A program made the translations under genes and the position numbers. 64,000 bases of DNA from Isoetes taiwanensis (lineage: Eukaryota; Streptophyta; Lycopodiopsida; Isoetales; Isoetaceae). Numbering within the stretch: the first letter of the stretch is position 1; each line of letters begins with the position of its first letter. The stretch spans positions 12,974,719 to 13,038,718 of the forward strand of contig JAJEKV010000040.1 in the NCBI GenBank assembly GCA_021234155.1. The letters run 5' to 3'. The notes below the pieces were generated by a model that saw only the letters and a list, made by a program, of their open reading frames with translations, ran no database searches and was not told the origin of the DNA. Of the stretch, positions 53,920-64,000 are shown in pieces.

Positions 53920-54454
53920 ACCTGTAATTCTGTAATTTTCAGAACTCATCTGAAATGAGTTTGTATTGAGTTGTTGTTCATGAGTTAATGAGTTTGTATT
54001 GACTTTGTTTGATGTCACAAGTGAATGTTCTTTACTTTGTGCAGTCTTGATTTCTTTTGAAGACTTGAATTCTTTTGAACACTTGATGCCATATTTTGTG
54101 ACAAAGAATATATAATTGAATATGAATTTTCATTCAAATGAATTGAGGTTACAATAATAATTATGTACATACGGAAGATATACAGTGATTTGAAAGTATG
54201 AGGTGATGCACCTACATACTTTCCAATACATATGTTCCTCTCAGTTCCAGCTTTTGTTGCTTCTAATCTTAAAATTTTAAGCATAAACAGTAACATCAAC
54301 TAGATCTTGGTCTGAAATGTCCACAACCTGCAGTTAACCACACTTTGTCAATAACAGAGCTTGGTTTGTCTGTTGGATTTGAGATAACTTACTAGATTAG
54401 GCAAGCATATATTCACTCCTTCCCCTCACAAATTTGTACATAAACAAACATACG
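53920..54454. other. AT-rich non-coding DNA
   Basis: Sequence after the end of the transposase-like gene, with repeated GAGTTTGTATTGA words at 53957-54004. No recognisable gene or element end. A terminal inverted repeat for the transposon was sought by eye but not found. Confidence 0.4.
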
Positions 54455-54557
54455 GCAGGGCCAGTAATACGTTTGCTGCTCTCTTTTTTGTTTGGGTCCC
54501 ATAGGCCGGTCGGTCTCTGTGGACGCTAAAAATCTATTCTATTCTCTTCTATTCTGA
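54455..54557 (+). repeat. 3' end fragment of LINE family 2, plus strand
   Basis: GGGTCCCATAGGCCGGTCGG, GTGGACGCTAAAAATC and a TTCTA pentamer tail (54530-54557) match the 3' end of the LINE at 25981 in the opposite orientation. About 100 bp, strongly 5'-truncated. It lies downstream of the Ulp1-like exons. Confidence 0.7.
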
Positions 54558-54751
54558 AAATTTTCACAACATCTGAAGTTGTAAAGATGAAATTGTTGTG
54601 TCCAAGCAATTCCAGGAACCTGCGTTCAAAGTTTGTTGTGATTATATGACAATAGCAAAATGCAATGAGCAAGCACTAACCTCTCAATATGTCCGCTTCT
54701 ACCATGCAACATTTCTGGTTTATATCTCTGTGGGGGACAAGCACGGCTTAC

Positions 54752-55170
54752 GATAAAAAAACAGGTCCAGTGAAGTCCATCACAAGCAAGAACAAACGTG
54801 TACTGGCACTTATCCATATTCACGCATTTTCTTATTGTTTTGTAACTATTTGTGTCCTTGGACCATGTCGAGTGAAAAAAAGGATTAAAGAAATGAAAGG
54901 TATGGCTCACTCCTTGGAGCATCAAGTAATATTCCATGTATCTGCAAACATATGCATATGATGGCACAATCCTGATGGTCACAAATCAGATGAAAGTATC
55001 ACCTTGAGAAAAGGAAGATTAATTGATCATTGAACCACTGCATATCAGCTTCCAAAATATTGATGTCGGTGGAGCTAATCACGACAGTTTTAATTCCACT
55101 CGGCAACACTTTCAAATGTGTATGTGGCTTTAGATAGACAAAGACTGCTGAAGCTCTATCATCTCTAATT
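54752..55170 (-). pseudogene. Ulp1/C48-type cysteine protease-like exons
   Basis: Two minus-strand exons with good splice signals. Exon 55170-55003 (acceptor GTGTGTGTTTAG, donor AGGTGATA) encodes VISSTDINILEADMQWFNDQLI, the substrate-side entry motif of Ulp1 proteases (WLND). Exon 54941-54752 (acceptor TTTGCAG, donor GTAAGC) has HFFNPFFHSTW and ACDGLHWTCFFI, where LHW carries the catalytic His. The Asp and Cys exons were not found; a LINE tail lies downstream. Such proteases process SUMO-like modifiers in plants and are also carried by transposons. Confidence 0.55.
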
Positions 55171-55309
55171 CTAAACACACACGAGAACATTTGCTCACAA
55201 ATCCATTCAAATATTTTAAATTGAAAAAGCACAACATATATCATAAAAGAAATTTTACTTATATTGACTTTCAAAGAGTTTTACAAGATTCATCTGTTAA
55301 AATACTTGT

Positions 55310-56201
55310 CGAGTGTTTTCATACAATTGCTTGACTCTTCAGAATCCCACATGTTCCATATTTGATTTTCTTTCACATAGGTAGGCACACTTTCTGCAGC
55401 CAGACGTCCTTCCAGCCATGGTTTGAGTTGCTCTAAAAGGAAGTTGGAATCCGATCTATCAGGAGCAAAACTATTTGGACAATCATAGTGTTTGGCTGGT
55501 TGGCAGAACCTTTATATCTGTTGTCATCTATCAACAATGTGATTTTCACTTGGTATTTCCAGTAGTCTAGTACACTTTGGACAGATCCTTAAGGAAAATT
55601 GACTTATTAACCACTTTTAACTTTGTGTTGATGTAGTATCTTGATTCCAAATAAAAAGAAAGCTGCCCTTATATTCCTGCAACAACTTTCTCACCAACAC
55701 ATCGACATTACCCTTAGCCATGCTGGACCACAATGTAATCTGAAATTTTGAAAAATGCCATTCTAAGAACTCCTGTAATCCAGGCCTGGAAACTGCTGCC
55801 TTTTGAAGGCTCAATTTCTGGAGGTCACTTCTGGCTCGGTCAATGCAGAGATCCTCTCTTTCACGTCATAAAACTTGCCCAAACTCCATTAAAATCCTTC
55901 CAGTTAACCTCTTGGTTTTTCTTGGTTGAGGAGATATTGGACTTGATGAACAGGCTGCATCTTGTTCAGGATCCGGGGTTTCTTTGTCAACTTCATCACC
56001 TGCATCCGCCTGTAACTCATGTTCAGCAGCAAAACCTTTGTCTGGTGCAGGATCCCATGCAGAATGAGTCTCAGGGGAATTAATTTTCCCTTCTACAACA
56101 GATGCATTGGGAATCTTTTCGTGATGGCTTGCAGTAGCATTCATATCTGTAACATCATTGAGATGAAGAAGACCAAAGAGAAATGCAACAAAATATATCA
56201 T
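55310..56201 (-). pseudogene. HAD-family (NLI-interacting factor / FCP1-like) phosphatase remnant
   Basis: Minus strand. An acidic low-complexity region (56201-55900) precedes DFNGVWASFM, which may be the D-x-N-G active-site loop. Then come SRPGLQEFLEWHFSKFQITL, WSSMAKGNVDVLV, FIWNQD, LKDLSKVY, TLLIDDNRYKGSANQPNTMI and AAESVPTYVKENQIW. This is the ordered set of HAD/FCP1-like motifs, but at least three frame changes and a stop separate them. It sits just upstream, on the same strand, of the Ulp1-like exons, and may belong to the same gene. Confidence 0.6.
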
Positions 56202-56446
56202 GCCTGTGACATTAGTACTTACTTGACACTACTGCATTCAGTTCACTATCCAAATTTCGTTTTGGATTCTCTCCACTATCAGCAATTGGGATTGACTTTG
56301 AAGTATCCAATGGAGTGAATTCGAGGCGTCGTTATCAATTGGATATCCTTGGTCTCAAATTTTTGCAATTCTACAAACACTAAGTCCGTAGACCTGTGAC
56401 AACATCAGACCAGTTAAGTTACTTTACCATTAAGATCTTAAGAAAC

Positions 56447-56584
56447 AGGAAGTGTGCAATGACAAATATCATATCAAGTAATTTCCTTGCCAACAATTCC
56501 TAGGAAACAAATTATAGGAAGTGTGCAATGGCAAATACCATATTAAGTAATTTCCTTGCCAACAATTCCAAGGAAACAAATTGC
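56447..56584. repeat. 69-bp tandem duplication
   Basis: Two copies starting AGGAAGTGTGCAATG, differing at a handful of positions. No coding meaning seen. Confidence 0.88.
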
Positions 56585-57183
56585 AGGCGTGCTGCTAATT
56601 GTAACTTCTCTTAGACATAGACATATACATGTTTTTCATATGACAGTCCTTTATATCATGTGTAAACTATTCGCCATGATGCCTTTGTTTTATTTATTGT
56701 GGTTGCATTAAGCTATAAGATCCCAATCCCCACTAAACATAGAAACATTTTGCAACAAACTTATGCTATACCTTCTACATGATTGGCTTCATGCATGGCA
56801 TGTATTATTTTGATGCTCCTATTGGTATGCAACTTCAACAATTGCACAAACCACTCACTTAAATGCTTAGACTCTTAAGTGCTATAAAGCTAGAAATAGA
56901 CCACATTATGAAGTTTATGCAACACCATAAGCACCCTTGATATTAACCTCTTGGATTTATAGACCATTGAGCACATGATTCCTCTAGCTCTTATCGTATG
57001 TTTTAGGAATATTGTAGGCAAAGCCTAAAGTTCGCTTATGCACCTATAGTGACATCACATATGATATCATTTTGCATGGACACACTTTTACATCTATTAG
57101 AAGCCCATACAAATACACATTCCTACATATACCCGACATAAAAGGAATTGCATTCAAAAATCATATTCAACATAATGCTTGCA

Positions 57184-57230
57184 ATAGCAGCAGCAGCAGC
57201 AGCAACAACAACAACAACAACAATAACAAC
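57184..57230. repeat. CAG/CAA trinucleotide repeat
   Basis: Six CAG units followed by about eight CAA units, then AATAACAAC. Simple repeat in non-coding DNA. Confidence 0.92.
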
Positions 57231-58378
57231 ACTTCATGCAATGTATACAATACACTACCGAATACATATACAATTGCATGTATACAATGACTTTGAAATG
57301 GAAATTTATGACCCACTACCACTACCATCCTTCCACAATCACATGACTAATGTCCGAATTGTATGAAAGGCCAAAGACTTTCACTTTGCAGGTCAATTCC
57401 ATACTCACTCCATAAATGTACCTATTCCATTCCATCTCATCTAGAATCTCCATTACATCCTTCGCCTATTCCATATGCGTACGTTTCTAATGTTTCTATA
57501 TTTACAAACCTGCTCTTCATTTGAAGGGTATTTTTGGAATACTTGGACTTGAGGGGGTATATTTGGGATTTTCCCGCTGAAATATATGCGGATTAGATAA
57601 TAGGATATGGTATTATTGTTGGCAAATAATACCATAATATGTGCATATTGCATTGTTGATATTGAATGTGGTTATTGCAAGCAGTACTTTATTTTATTTG
57701 GATGTGGTTACAACTTTTTTGGTATTTGTTTTTACTTTTGTGCTCGGAATTACTCAAGTTCACTAAGGTTCAATCCATGAGGGTTAGTTAATGTTTTATA
57801 CAAGGTCAATCACTTCTATACAAACAAGGTGGGAAATTGAGATTACAAGTCGGGTGACATCTTTTCATTGGGATTACAAGCAGGTAAGACCTCTTAAACA
57901 ATATAATATCAAATTGTGAAGACAATGAATCATAAATCAAACCAAGCGTAAGCTTTGCCAAGATGGTAATTTTTTAAAATTTCTACAAACTACTTAAACT
58001 TGTTCAATGTTTATTTCTCAAGTTCAACCTCAAAATTGAGATATCCTAGGATGAAAAAGATGGAGCTCCCTTCTTTCTGATATACTTCTCTTCCTCTTGC
58101 CAAACCATCCTAAAAAGCCAAACTTATCCACACTCTCTTCCCCTAAAAAGACGGCCATGAACACTGGAACCTCTCTCCCATATGAACAGCATACATAAGC
58201 CTCTCCCATGAACACTACCAGAGCAAGCCTCCATTTGACCATAGACTTTGAATGTCATGCAGCTAAATATTTGCTTTCATACAAATGTTTTTATCACCAC
58301 CCTCATCTTTTTCTGAAGTAGAAATATATGAAACCAATCATTTACATAGCAGAGCTGCTTCCAAGCAAGCACAAGCCT

Positions 58379-61300
58379 CTAACCCCCGCGAGGTGCCTTA
58401 GCCTTAGCCTGAGCCTGAGCCTGAGCCTTGGCCTTGGCCTGGGCCTGGGCCTGCGCCTGCGCCTGGGCACCAGGAGCTTGAGCTTGAGGAGCATGAGGAC
58501 CACGAGCCCGAGTAGCAGGAACACGGCCCTGTTTACCATGTGAAGTACCTGGTATATCAAATTCCTGGGCCCTCTTTATTAGCTCATCTTTGCTGGCAGC
58601 TATTTTTGCAGCCGCAATTTTATAAGCTGTTTCTGCAATCTTGAATACTCTCTTAGCTCTCTTTTTAAGGAGGTCTAAACCCTCTATGTCTGGCTCATAA
58701 ACGCCTGCATATGCGGGCAGTTCATCATCATAGATTTTAGAATCCACCATGAATGAGTATCTAGGTGCCCGCGCACGTATCTGTGGAGTAATCAGAGTCA
58801 ATGCAAGAACGTGAAAATTCCCAGACTCATGAAAAGCTTTCTTATTTACCTTTGCTTGTTGATCTTGAATGTTGTCAAGAATGTGCTTTACATGCCTCTT
58901 GAACTTCTTTCGTGCTTCTTTGTTTAACTAAGCATACAAGTTCCCCAGGATAAAAGAATCATCTTAGAATGAAATGTTTATAATATAAGAAATCAAGACC
59001 AAGAATAATCTAACACTGTTCTTTATCCCCAAAAGCATATCTAACAAAGCTAAGCTGAATGTATCAGCCAACGTTTGCCATTGAAACGGGAAGCTAGAAA
59101 TGCTACACACTCGCGAATTGTCAAGCTTCTTGACTTGTGCAGTGATTTGAGATTTACTAGTCAGGGTAAGGAACCTAATTACAAGGACGTGTTTACAGAC
59201 CTAATATTCTTAACTGTAAATGCAGATCACTTCAAAATAAGTGGGGATTTGTAGATCAGGACGAGACTTCAAAGGAGGAAAATTTAAGAACATTAGGGAA
59301 ATTTATGGCTTGATTGATTACAACTCTATTACATAGATGCAGAAGAAATGTAAATAAGCATCACTTTAACAAGCCGTGCAAAATGTTCTGTGTATACTAG
59401 TCTATATATACATGCAATAAAGTTGTCGTATTTTACCTCTCCAAGACCTTCAGCATGAAAAAGGTTATGCTTTTTCAATAGAATTTGATACAATTCTTCT
59501 ATAAGGTGTATCTCATTTTGGACCATAGATGACGTAGTAGCATTCTGTGAGTGGCCACTGGCATGGCTGTGGTCTGCAGGAGGTCCTGGGGAAGATGTTA
59601 GATAATATAACGGCCTTACATGGAACATAAAATGGTAGTTACAATAACAAGTCACACATATCGCTTATGGATACCGCTTATGGATAATGGTTAATTAATG
59701 ATACATTTAATGAGAATAGAACCAGCACCAAACAGCTTGTATCCATAAATTTTTTTCCATTTGGGTTTTTCTTTTTCTACATAATAAAACTCCAGATATA
59801 AAAATATAGGTCCATGGAGGCCCAATATTACGGTGTGACAGCGCAGGTCATCCTCTCCATCAAGGTCTCATGGTGCCATGGCTCTATTGAAGAATTGTGC
59901 ACTAATGGAAGAGCAAGGCAAGTGTTAATTTTCTAAACGACATCTATAAAGATATGTTCCTCTGAGGCTGCCAACCATGGATGAAAGTGGGTCAAATTAG
60001 AAGACAGTTTCAGATGAGCTGAATTCCGAAGAGGATGCTTTTACATGTCAAGATTCCACAACAAAAATGTAATAAAATGGGTACCTTCATAACGTTGCAG
60101 AATGTCCCAAAGAATATATTCTTGCATTTTCGAAGCTTCTTGCTGGTCTGCTGCTGCCGATGCCTCTTGCAAATTCTGATGTAATTCCTCCTTTGTTTTA
60201 TAAGCTATTGCAAGTTCTGTCTATTTGTAAAGTACACACCCAAGGTGGAAAATGTTTTATCATCTATTTGTGCACAAATTTCATACAACATATTCCATTT
60301 CAGAAAAGTAAGGCCTTGGTTTATCATTTAGATGAATTGAACCATTTATTCAAGTGAAGAGTGCTTAACCATACAGCAGATGCTCTTGAAGTTTATCCCA
60401 TAATTTCAATTGCCATAAGAGCTCATCCAAAGTCGAGGGACCATTCCTGTCAAAAACAGCCCATAGATAGCGGGATGACACGGTTGGATTCACCATTTCA
60501 TTCCACCTTGCTTTTTGCGCTAGTACTACCATGCACTGGTAGTGGTAATACTGTCATGACCATATTATGCTACCATTACTACTACCAATAGCTATGAATG
60601 ACAGCTACAATCGCTAATACTCCTATAATCAACTACCACAACCAAGTACCATGACTGCAAGCACAGCCATTACTAGTACGAACATGATGACACAAACAAT
60701 CAACTAACCAATTATAAACTATCAGTGTCACTGCAGCCACTGTGCTACCACTGCACCTACAACTGAATTTTGACATCTTACATGAACATTGTTTCAAGCT
60801 GGTGGGATGATAGAGACAAGAAAGCATTAATATTCAACTTAAACAGCCCTTCAATTTAGCATTTTTTGTTGGGCTGGCCATTTCCAATGCAATGGTAACG
60901 TGAATAAAGATCTGCAGCAAGTTTCATAGCAATGACTTTGGTATTCCAACCTTCCCATGCTGTATCATTGATAGCTTGCTGTAGGAAGTGGATTGAGTGA
61001 TGGTTTGATTAATCTAATTTTACAAAAAGAGAAAAATGATTTTGTAAAATAAACTCACTTTCAGTTCTACAGCCTGTGGCCCTTGAGTAGCAGCAAGGAG
61101 TGCTCTATCTTCTTCTGATCCTGCTAGCCACTGCCTAAGCTCGCCTACCCTTGTCCTGGCTTTCCGCAATTTACCTGCAAATAATCCTTGACATAATGCA
61201 AATGCCCCATTCCAGTGCTTGAGATCAAAGAACACAAGCCTTTTACCAATTCTCTATAGAATACTAGGGTTTGCAGATTAAACTTTTATAGTTCCAAACC

Positions 61301-62743
61301 AAGAAAAGCCAGATACAGAATCAGAAACATGTAACACTATTATTTACTCCTATTTTGTCATCACCAAATTTATGTGTGAATTTACACATTAGGTATATCT
61401 ATCCAGCAATAAACACAATTCAACGAGTCCAAGGCATTCAAAAACAACATTGTGAGATGCATCACAGAGATGAATCACCGCATATTGAACTTATAAATGT
61501 TAACGTTAGATTCACAAAGTAAATGACTTGGCACCAGGGCTCGAATTTGACGGCTTTCGCGCCTGTTTTTTGGATTTTTGCCCGTCAAAACAGGTGAAAA
61601 TTTTTTTTGTATAGCAAATGAAGGGCAGCACTTGGGCAATTGCCCGTCATAGGGAAGGACAACTACAAGACATACTCGTCATTTGAAAGGCTAGGAACAG
61701 AGAAATGCCCGTCCTTTTTTCTTGCTATATATCTATAATAAATTCTATAATTATATTGAAATAGATTATTATCCCATTTTTCTAAACAAATTTAAAATAT
61801 ACATTCTTGCTATTGCATGCTGTATTGGATGCACTTATTAGGAGGTTTGCAGATTTGAGTGAGATATTTAATGCCATGAAGTTTTTCAATGCATCTGCAT
61901 ATGCTGTGGATGATGTTGTAAGGGATGACGAGACTAAAGAATGGTTGGAAAAATTGCTTGCCAAGTTTGCTTCAAAAGTAGACATGGCTAGATGTTTGAG
62001 TGAGAGGGAGGACTTCGTTGAGACACTTTTCAGGGCTGCCAAGAACAAAGGGATGGTGATGGCTTGGACTATTTGTAAAGATGAAAATGGAACATATGAC
62101 AGTTGGAAGTTTTCCAACATTGATGAAATTATAACAATGTTGTTCATTCCTGGAAGCATGGCCTATTGTGAGAGAGGTTTCTCCGGTCAAAATGCTATTA
62201 AGAGTGCTATAAGATCGAGCATGAACTTAAAAACATTTGACGCCACAATGTGTGTATCATTGTGGAATGAACCTTTTGAAACCATAGATTGGCAAGCATG
62301 TTACAAGGACTGGTATTGAGTAGCCTTCTTTCTATCCATCTATGTTTTTTGAGGAAAAAAACTGGTTTCTGTCATCTTAAATTTTTTTATTGCATTTGAA
62401 AGGCATGAATTTAGGAACTTCCTGTCACGCGAAAGGGGAAAAATTATTTTGACCGTCCCTAGAAAATTAAGGGCGGGCCGTCAAATTCGAGCATTGCTTG
62501 GCACATCCTATGACCCCCACTACATGAACAAGTCAAAGGGAATTTTTTTTGTTCTTTTTGAAACCTCATAGTAAAGCATCATATGTTATTATTTCCTCAA
62601 TCTAGTAATACATCAAGCCTAGATTAAAATTCAAGAAATCTGGTCAATCAAAGATTAATTAATCAATGATGATAAAGAACAGTTATACCAAGCAGGACGT
62701 CTCTAGAGTCGGATCCATCGACTAATTTGAGCATCCATTCCCT
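58379..62743 (-). CDS. multi-exon gene of unknown function (3' part)
   Basis: Minus-strand exons inferred from GT-AG sites and open frames: 61174-61059 (KARTRVGELRQWLAGSEEDR), 60978-60901 (INDTAWEGWNTKVIAMKLAA), 60220-60085 (KTKEELHQNLQEASAAADQQ), 59585-59437 (SMVQNEIHLIEELYQILLKK), 58927-58850 (NKEARKKFKRHVKHILDN) and the last exon 58780-58379. A further short exon may lie at 62743-62692. The last exon has a helical Ala/Lys stretch and ends in about a dozen Ala-Gln/Ala-Lys dipeptides before a stop. No known domain was recognised. Exon phases and the 5' end are not proven. A hAT element sits in the intron region upstream of 61174. Confidence 0.5.
58390..58480. repeat. hexanucleotide repeat coding Ala-Gln/Lys
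   Basis: GCCTGA / GCCTTG / GCCTGG-type hexamers, about 14 units, in the last exon of the unknown gene. On the minus strand they encode alternating Ala-Gln and Ala-Lys. Confidence 0.85.
61535..62496 (+). mobile_element. internally deleted hAT transposon
   Basis: A 962-bp element with inverted ends sharing GCTCGAATTTGACGGC (left CAGGGCTCG..., right end reversed CAATGCTCG...) and an exact 8-bp target duplication CTTGGCAC (61527-61534 and 62497-62504). It retains only the 3' part of a transposase gene, so it is a deletion derivative that would need an enzyme supplied elsewhere. It lies within the intron region of the minus-strand unknown gene. Confidence 0.93.
61807..62319 (+). pseudogene. hAT transposase C-terminal part
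   Basis: A 170-codon open frame without an upstream half. The end has MAYCERGFSGQNAIKSAIRS, LKTFDATMCVSLWNEP, matching the hAT C-terminal dimerisation region (ERxFSxxNxIKxxxRxxL...L..LM.I...GP type). The catalytic Asp residues and BED zinc finger are missing. The frame itself is free of stops, which suggests the deletion derivative is young or amplified as such. Confidence 0.82.
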
Positions 62744-64000
62744 CTGTAACATCATGGTTCAAAGCTTCAGCTCAAATAAAATCAGAATAGTAATATCACT
62801 ATCTAAAGACACATAAAGTGGCTAATGGCTAATCCAAGATTTGTATGCCCAGCAGTGAAAGCTGGGGCTGAGGAGGGACAACATGGGGAAGACAAGCTTG
62901 TTGGAATGGTCAGGTAAGCATAAGGCTAACATACCATATGCCACATGCAATGTCAGTCCTTCATCACCTTCAAAATTCAAGTCATGTATATCATATATTT
63001 AATCTTTGTAGTATGTCTGAATCACAAAAACCTGCCGCCCTTGATATATCAAGGCATCCATTCGATTGTTTTCAAGATAATCTTGGCAGATTAAAGGTGA
63101 AAGCTTAGGAACTGGAAGCAGATTATAGGAACACTTGGAGTTCGTGAAATTGCTTAGTGAGTCCTCAAACCCTTAAATTTCTGAAGCAATCGATCAATAT
63201 CTGGAAAGGCCTTCACAGCATTTCCAGTAATTATACAGAAACATAGTTATAGATATTCCTCAAACAGGCTCTCTTCAGAGGCAAAACTTCATATTGAGGA
63301 CTGTGATATGAAGACCGCTCTTTAAGGATATCTCACCTGGCAAAAGAGCATTCTGTTTGATGCCAAATTTGACAGAAAGAAACATAATGAAGCACGACTG
63401 GTAAATTGGCTCTTGAATGCATTTATCGTGTCTGTCATAATGATTAAAGAATAGCTGGGGTCACAAAATAAATTTGCTGCATCTTGGAAGTCTTTGGAAG
63501 CTTATTGTCCACGGAAAAGGCTAGATAAACAAACACTTACGGAAGAACAAACAGGCAGATTAGAATGACAGAGTTCAAATCCAAGGTAGAATATTTGCAG
63601 GAGAAGGAAGTTTGAAGTAACACGGTGCAAATGGGAAAATGAGTTAGCATCCATCTCAGACAGGCAGATTAGATTGACAGAGTTCAAATCCAAGGTATAA
63701 TATTTGCAGGAGGAGGAAGTTTGAAGCAACACGGTGCAAATGGGAAGACGAGTTAACATCCATCTCGTTGAAGTACATGCTTACTCGTTTTAGATATAGC
63801 GATAATATTGAATTATCTGATGCTTCTAACATGCTGAATGAGGGAGCCAATTTTGAAGGACGAAGCAGCTTCAACAGGCGCTTCTTTGTTATCTAGCATT
63901 AACTTCCCATCCGCTAATTCCACAGGAAAGATTGTATTAAAGTCTGCGGGAAAGGCAAGTCATATGATGCAGCTGATAAATTTCTCAGCTATTTCAATAC
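62744..64000. other. right-edge region, intron or non-coding
   Basis: No gene assigned. It contains a two-copy tandem duplication (63552-63768) and short frames at the right edge (for example minus-strand SFKIGSLIQHV near 63850-63880) that could be upstream exons of the unknown gene continuing outside the window. Confidence 0.35.
63552..63768. repeat. tandem duplication of about 109 bp
   Basis: Two copies starting AGGCAGATTAGA, at 63552-63660 and 63660-63768. They share TTCAAATCCAAGGTA and AACACGGTGCAAATGGGAA. Differences at about ten positions. Confidence 0.88.

Larger units (their letters stand above)
56202..58378. other. non-coding DNA with two small repeats
   Basis: No gene recognised. 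It contains a 69-bp tandem duplication (56447-56515 and 56516-56584) and a CAG/CAA trinucleotide run (57184-57230). Around 57180-57230 the repeat gives Ser or Asn runs in some frames. The remainder is AT-rich. Confidence 0.5.

Noticed and set aside
53920-54454. Terminal inverted repeat of the transposase-like gene
   Set aside because: No inverted partner was found near 43500 because a LINE end lies there. The ends cannot be set from this window.

Overview
The window is a transposon-dense piece of a large plant nuclear genome with almost no single-copy coding sequence. A fern or related seed-free vascular plant fits best. The main reason is an insert of mitochondrial DNA (39544-41302) whose cox1 exons are interrupted by a group II intron core and followed by a group I intron core, and whose codons look unedited in both the C-to-U and U-to-C sense. 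Ty3/gypsy elements, L1-type LINEs, hAT elements and spliced genes show that it is eukaryotic nuclear DNA. The species is not determined.

Layout. 1-2800: non-coding DNA with two LINE 3' fragments. 2825-21885: five LINE copies of one family, all on the minus strand and each bounded on both sides by long (GA)n tracts. The first copy (2989-14351) is nearly complete (ORF1, endonuclease, reverse transcriptase, CCHC-type end) and is split by LTR element 1 (4791-11786, target duplication GGAAG). The other four are 5'-truncated and head-to-tail (15723-21701). 21886-25980: a tRNA-like SINE and a decayed Ty3/gypsy element. 25981-43495: a LINE of a second family, itself split by LTR element 2 (26259-37304, duplication CTCCT), a hAT-type non-autonomous element (38064-38760, duplication AAAAGAAC) and the mitochondrial insert (flanked by AATACTT). 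43500-53919: a decayed plus-strand cut-and-paste-type transposase gene split by LTR element 3, a chromovirus (44821-52784, duplication TAATA). 54450-64000: a LINE tail, a minus-strand Ulp1-like and HAD-phosphatase-like gene remnant, and a minus-strand multi-exon gene of unknown function with an internally deleted hAT element (61535-62496, duplication CTTGGCAC) in an upstream intron.

The elements form a readable insertion order. LTR elements 1, 2 and 3 and both hAT elements have exact target duplications, so the surrounding sequences are their older hosts. The most unusual structure is the LINE cluster. Its five same-strand copies sit between GA tracts, which suggests a LINE that inserts into (TC)n/(GA)n microsatellites and so builds same-orientation arrays. 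Nearly all coding regions carry stops or frameshifts, so the window looks like a graveyard with a few fairly recent arrivals (LTR element 1 has almost identical LTRs).
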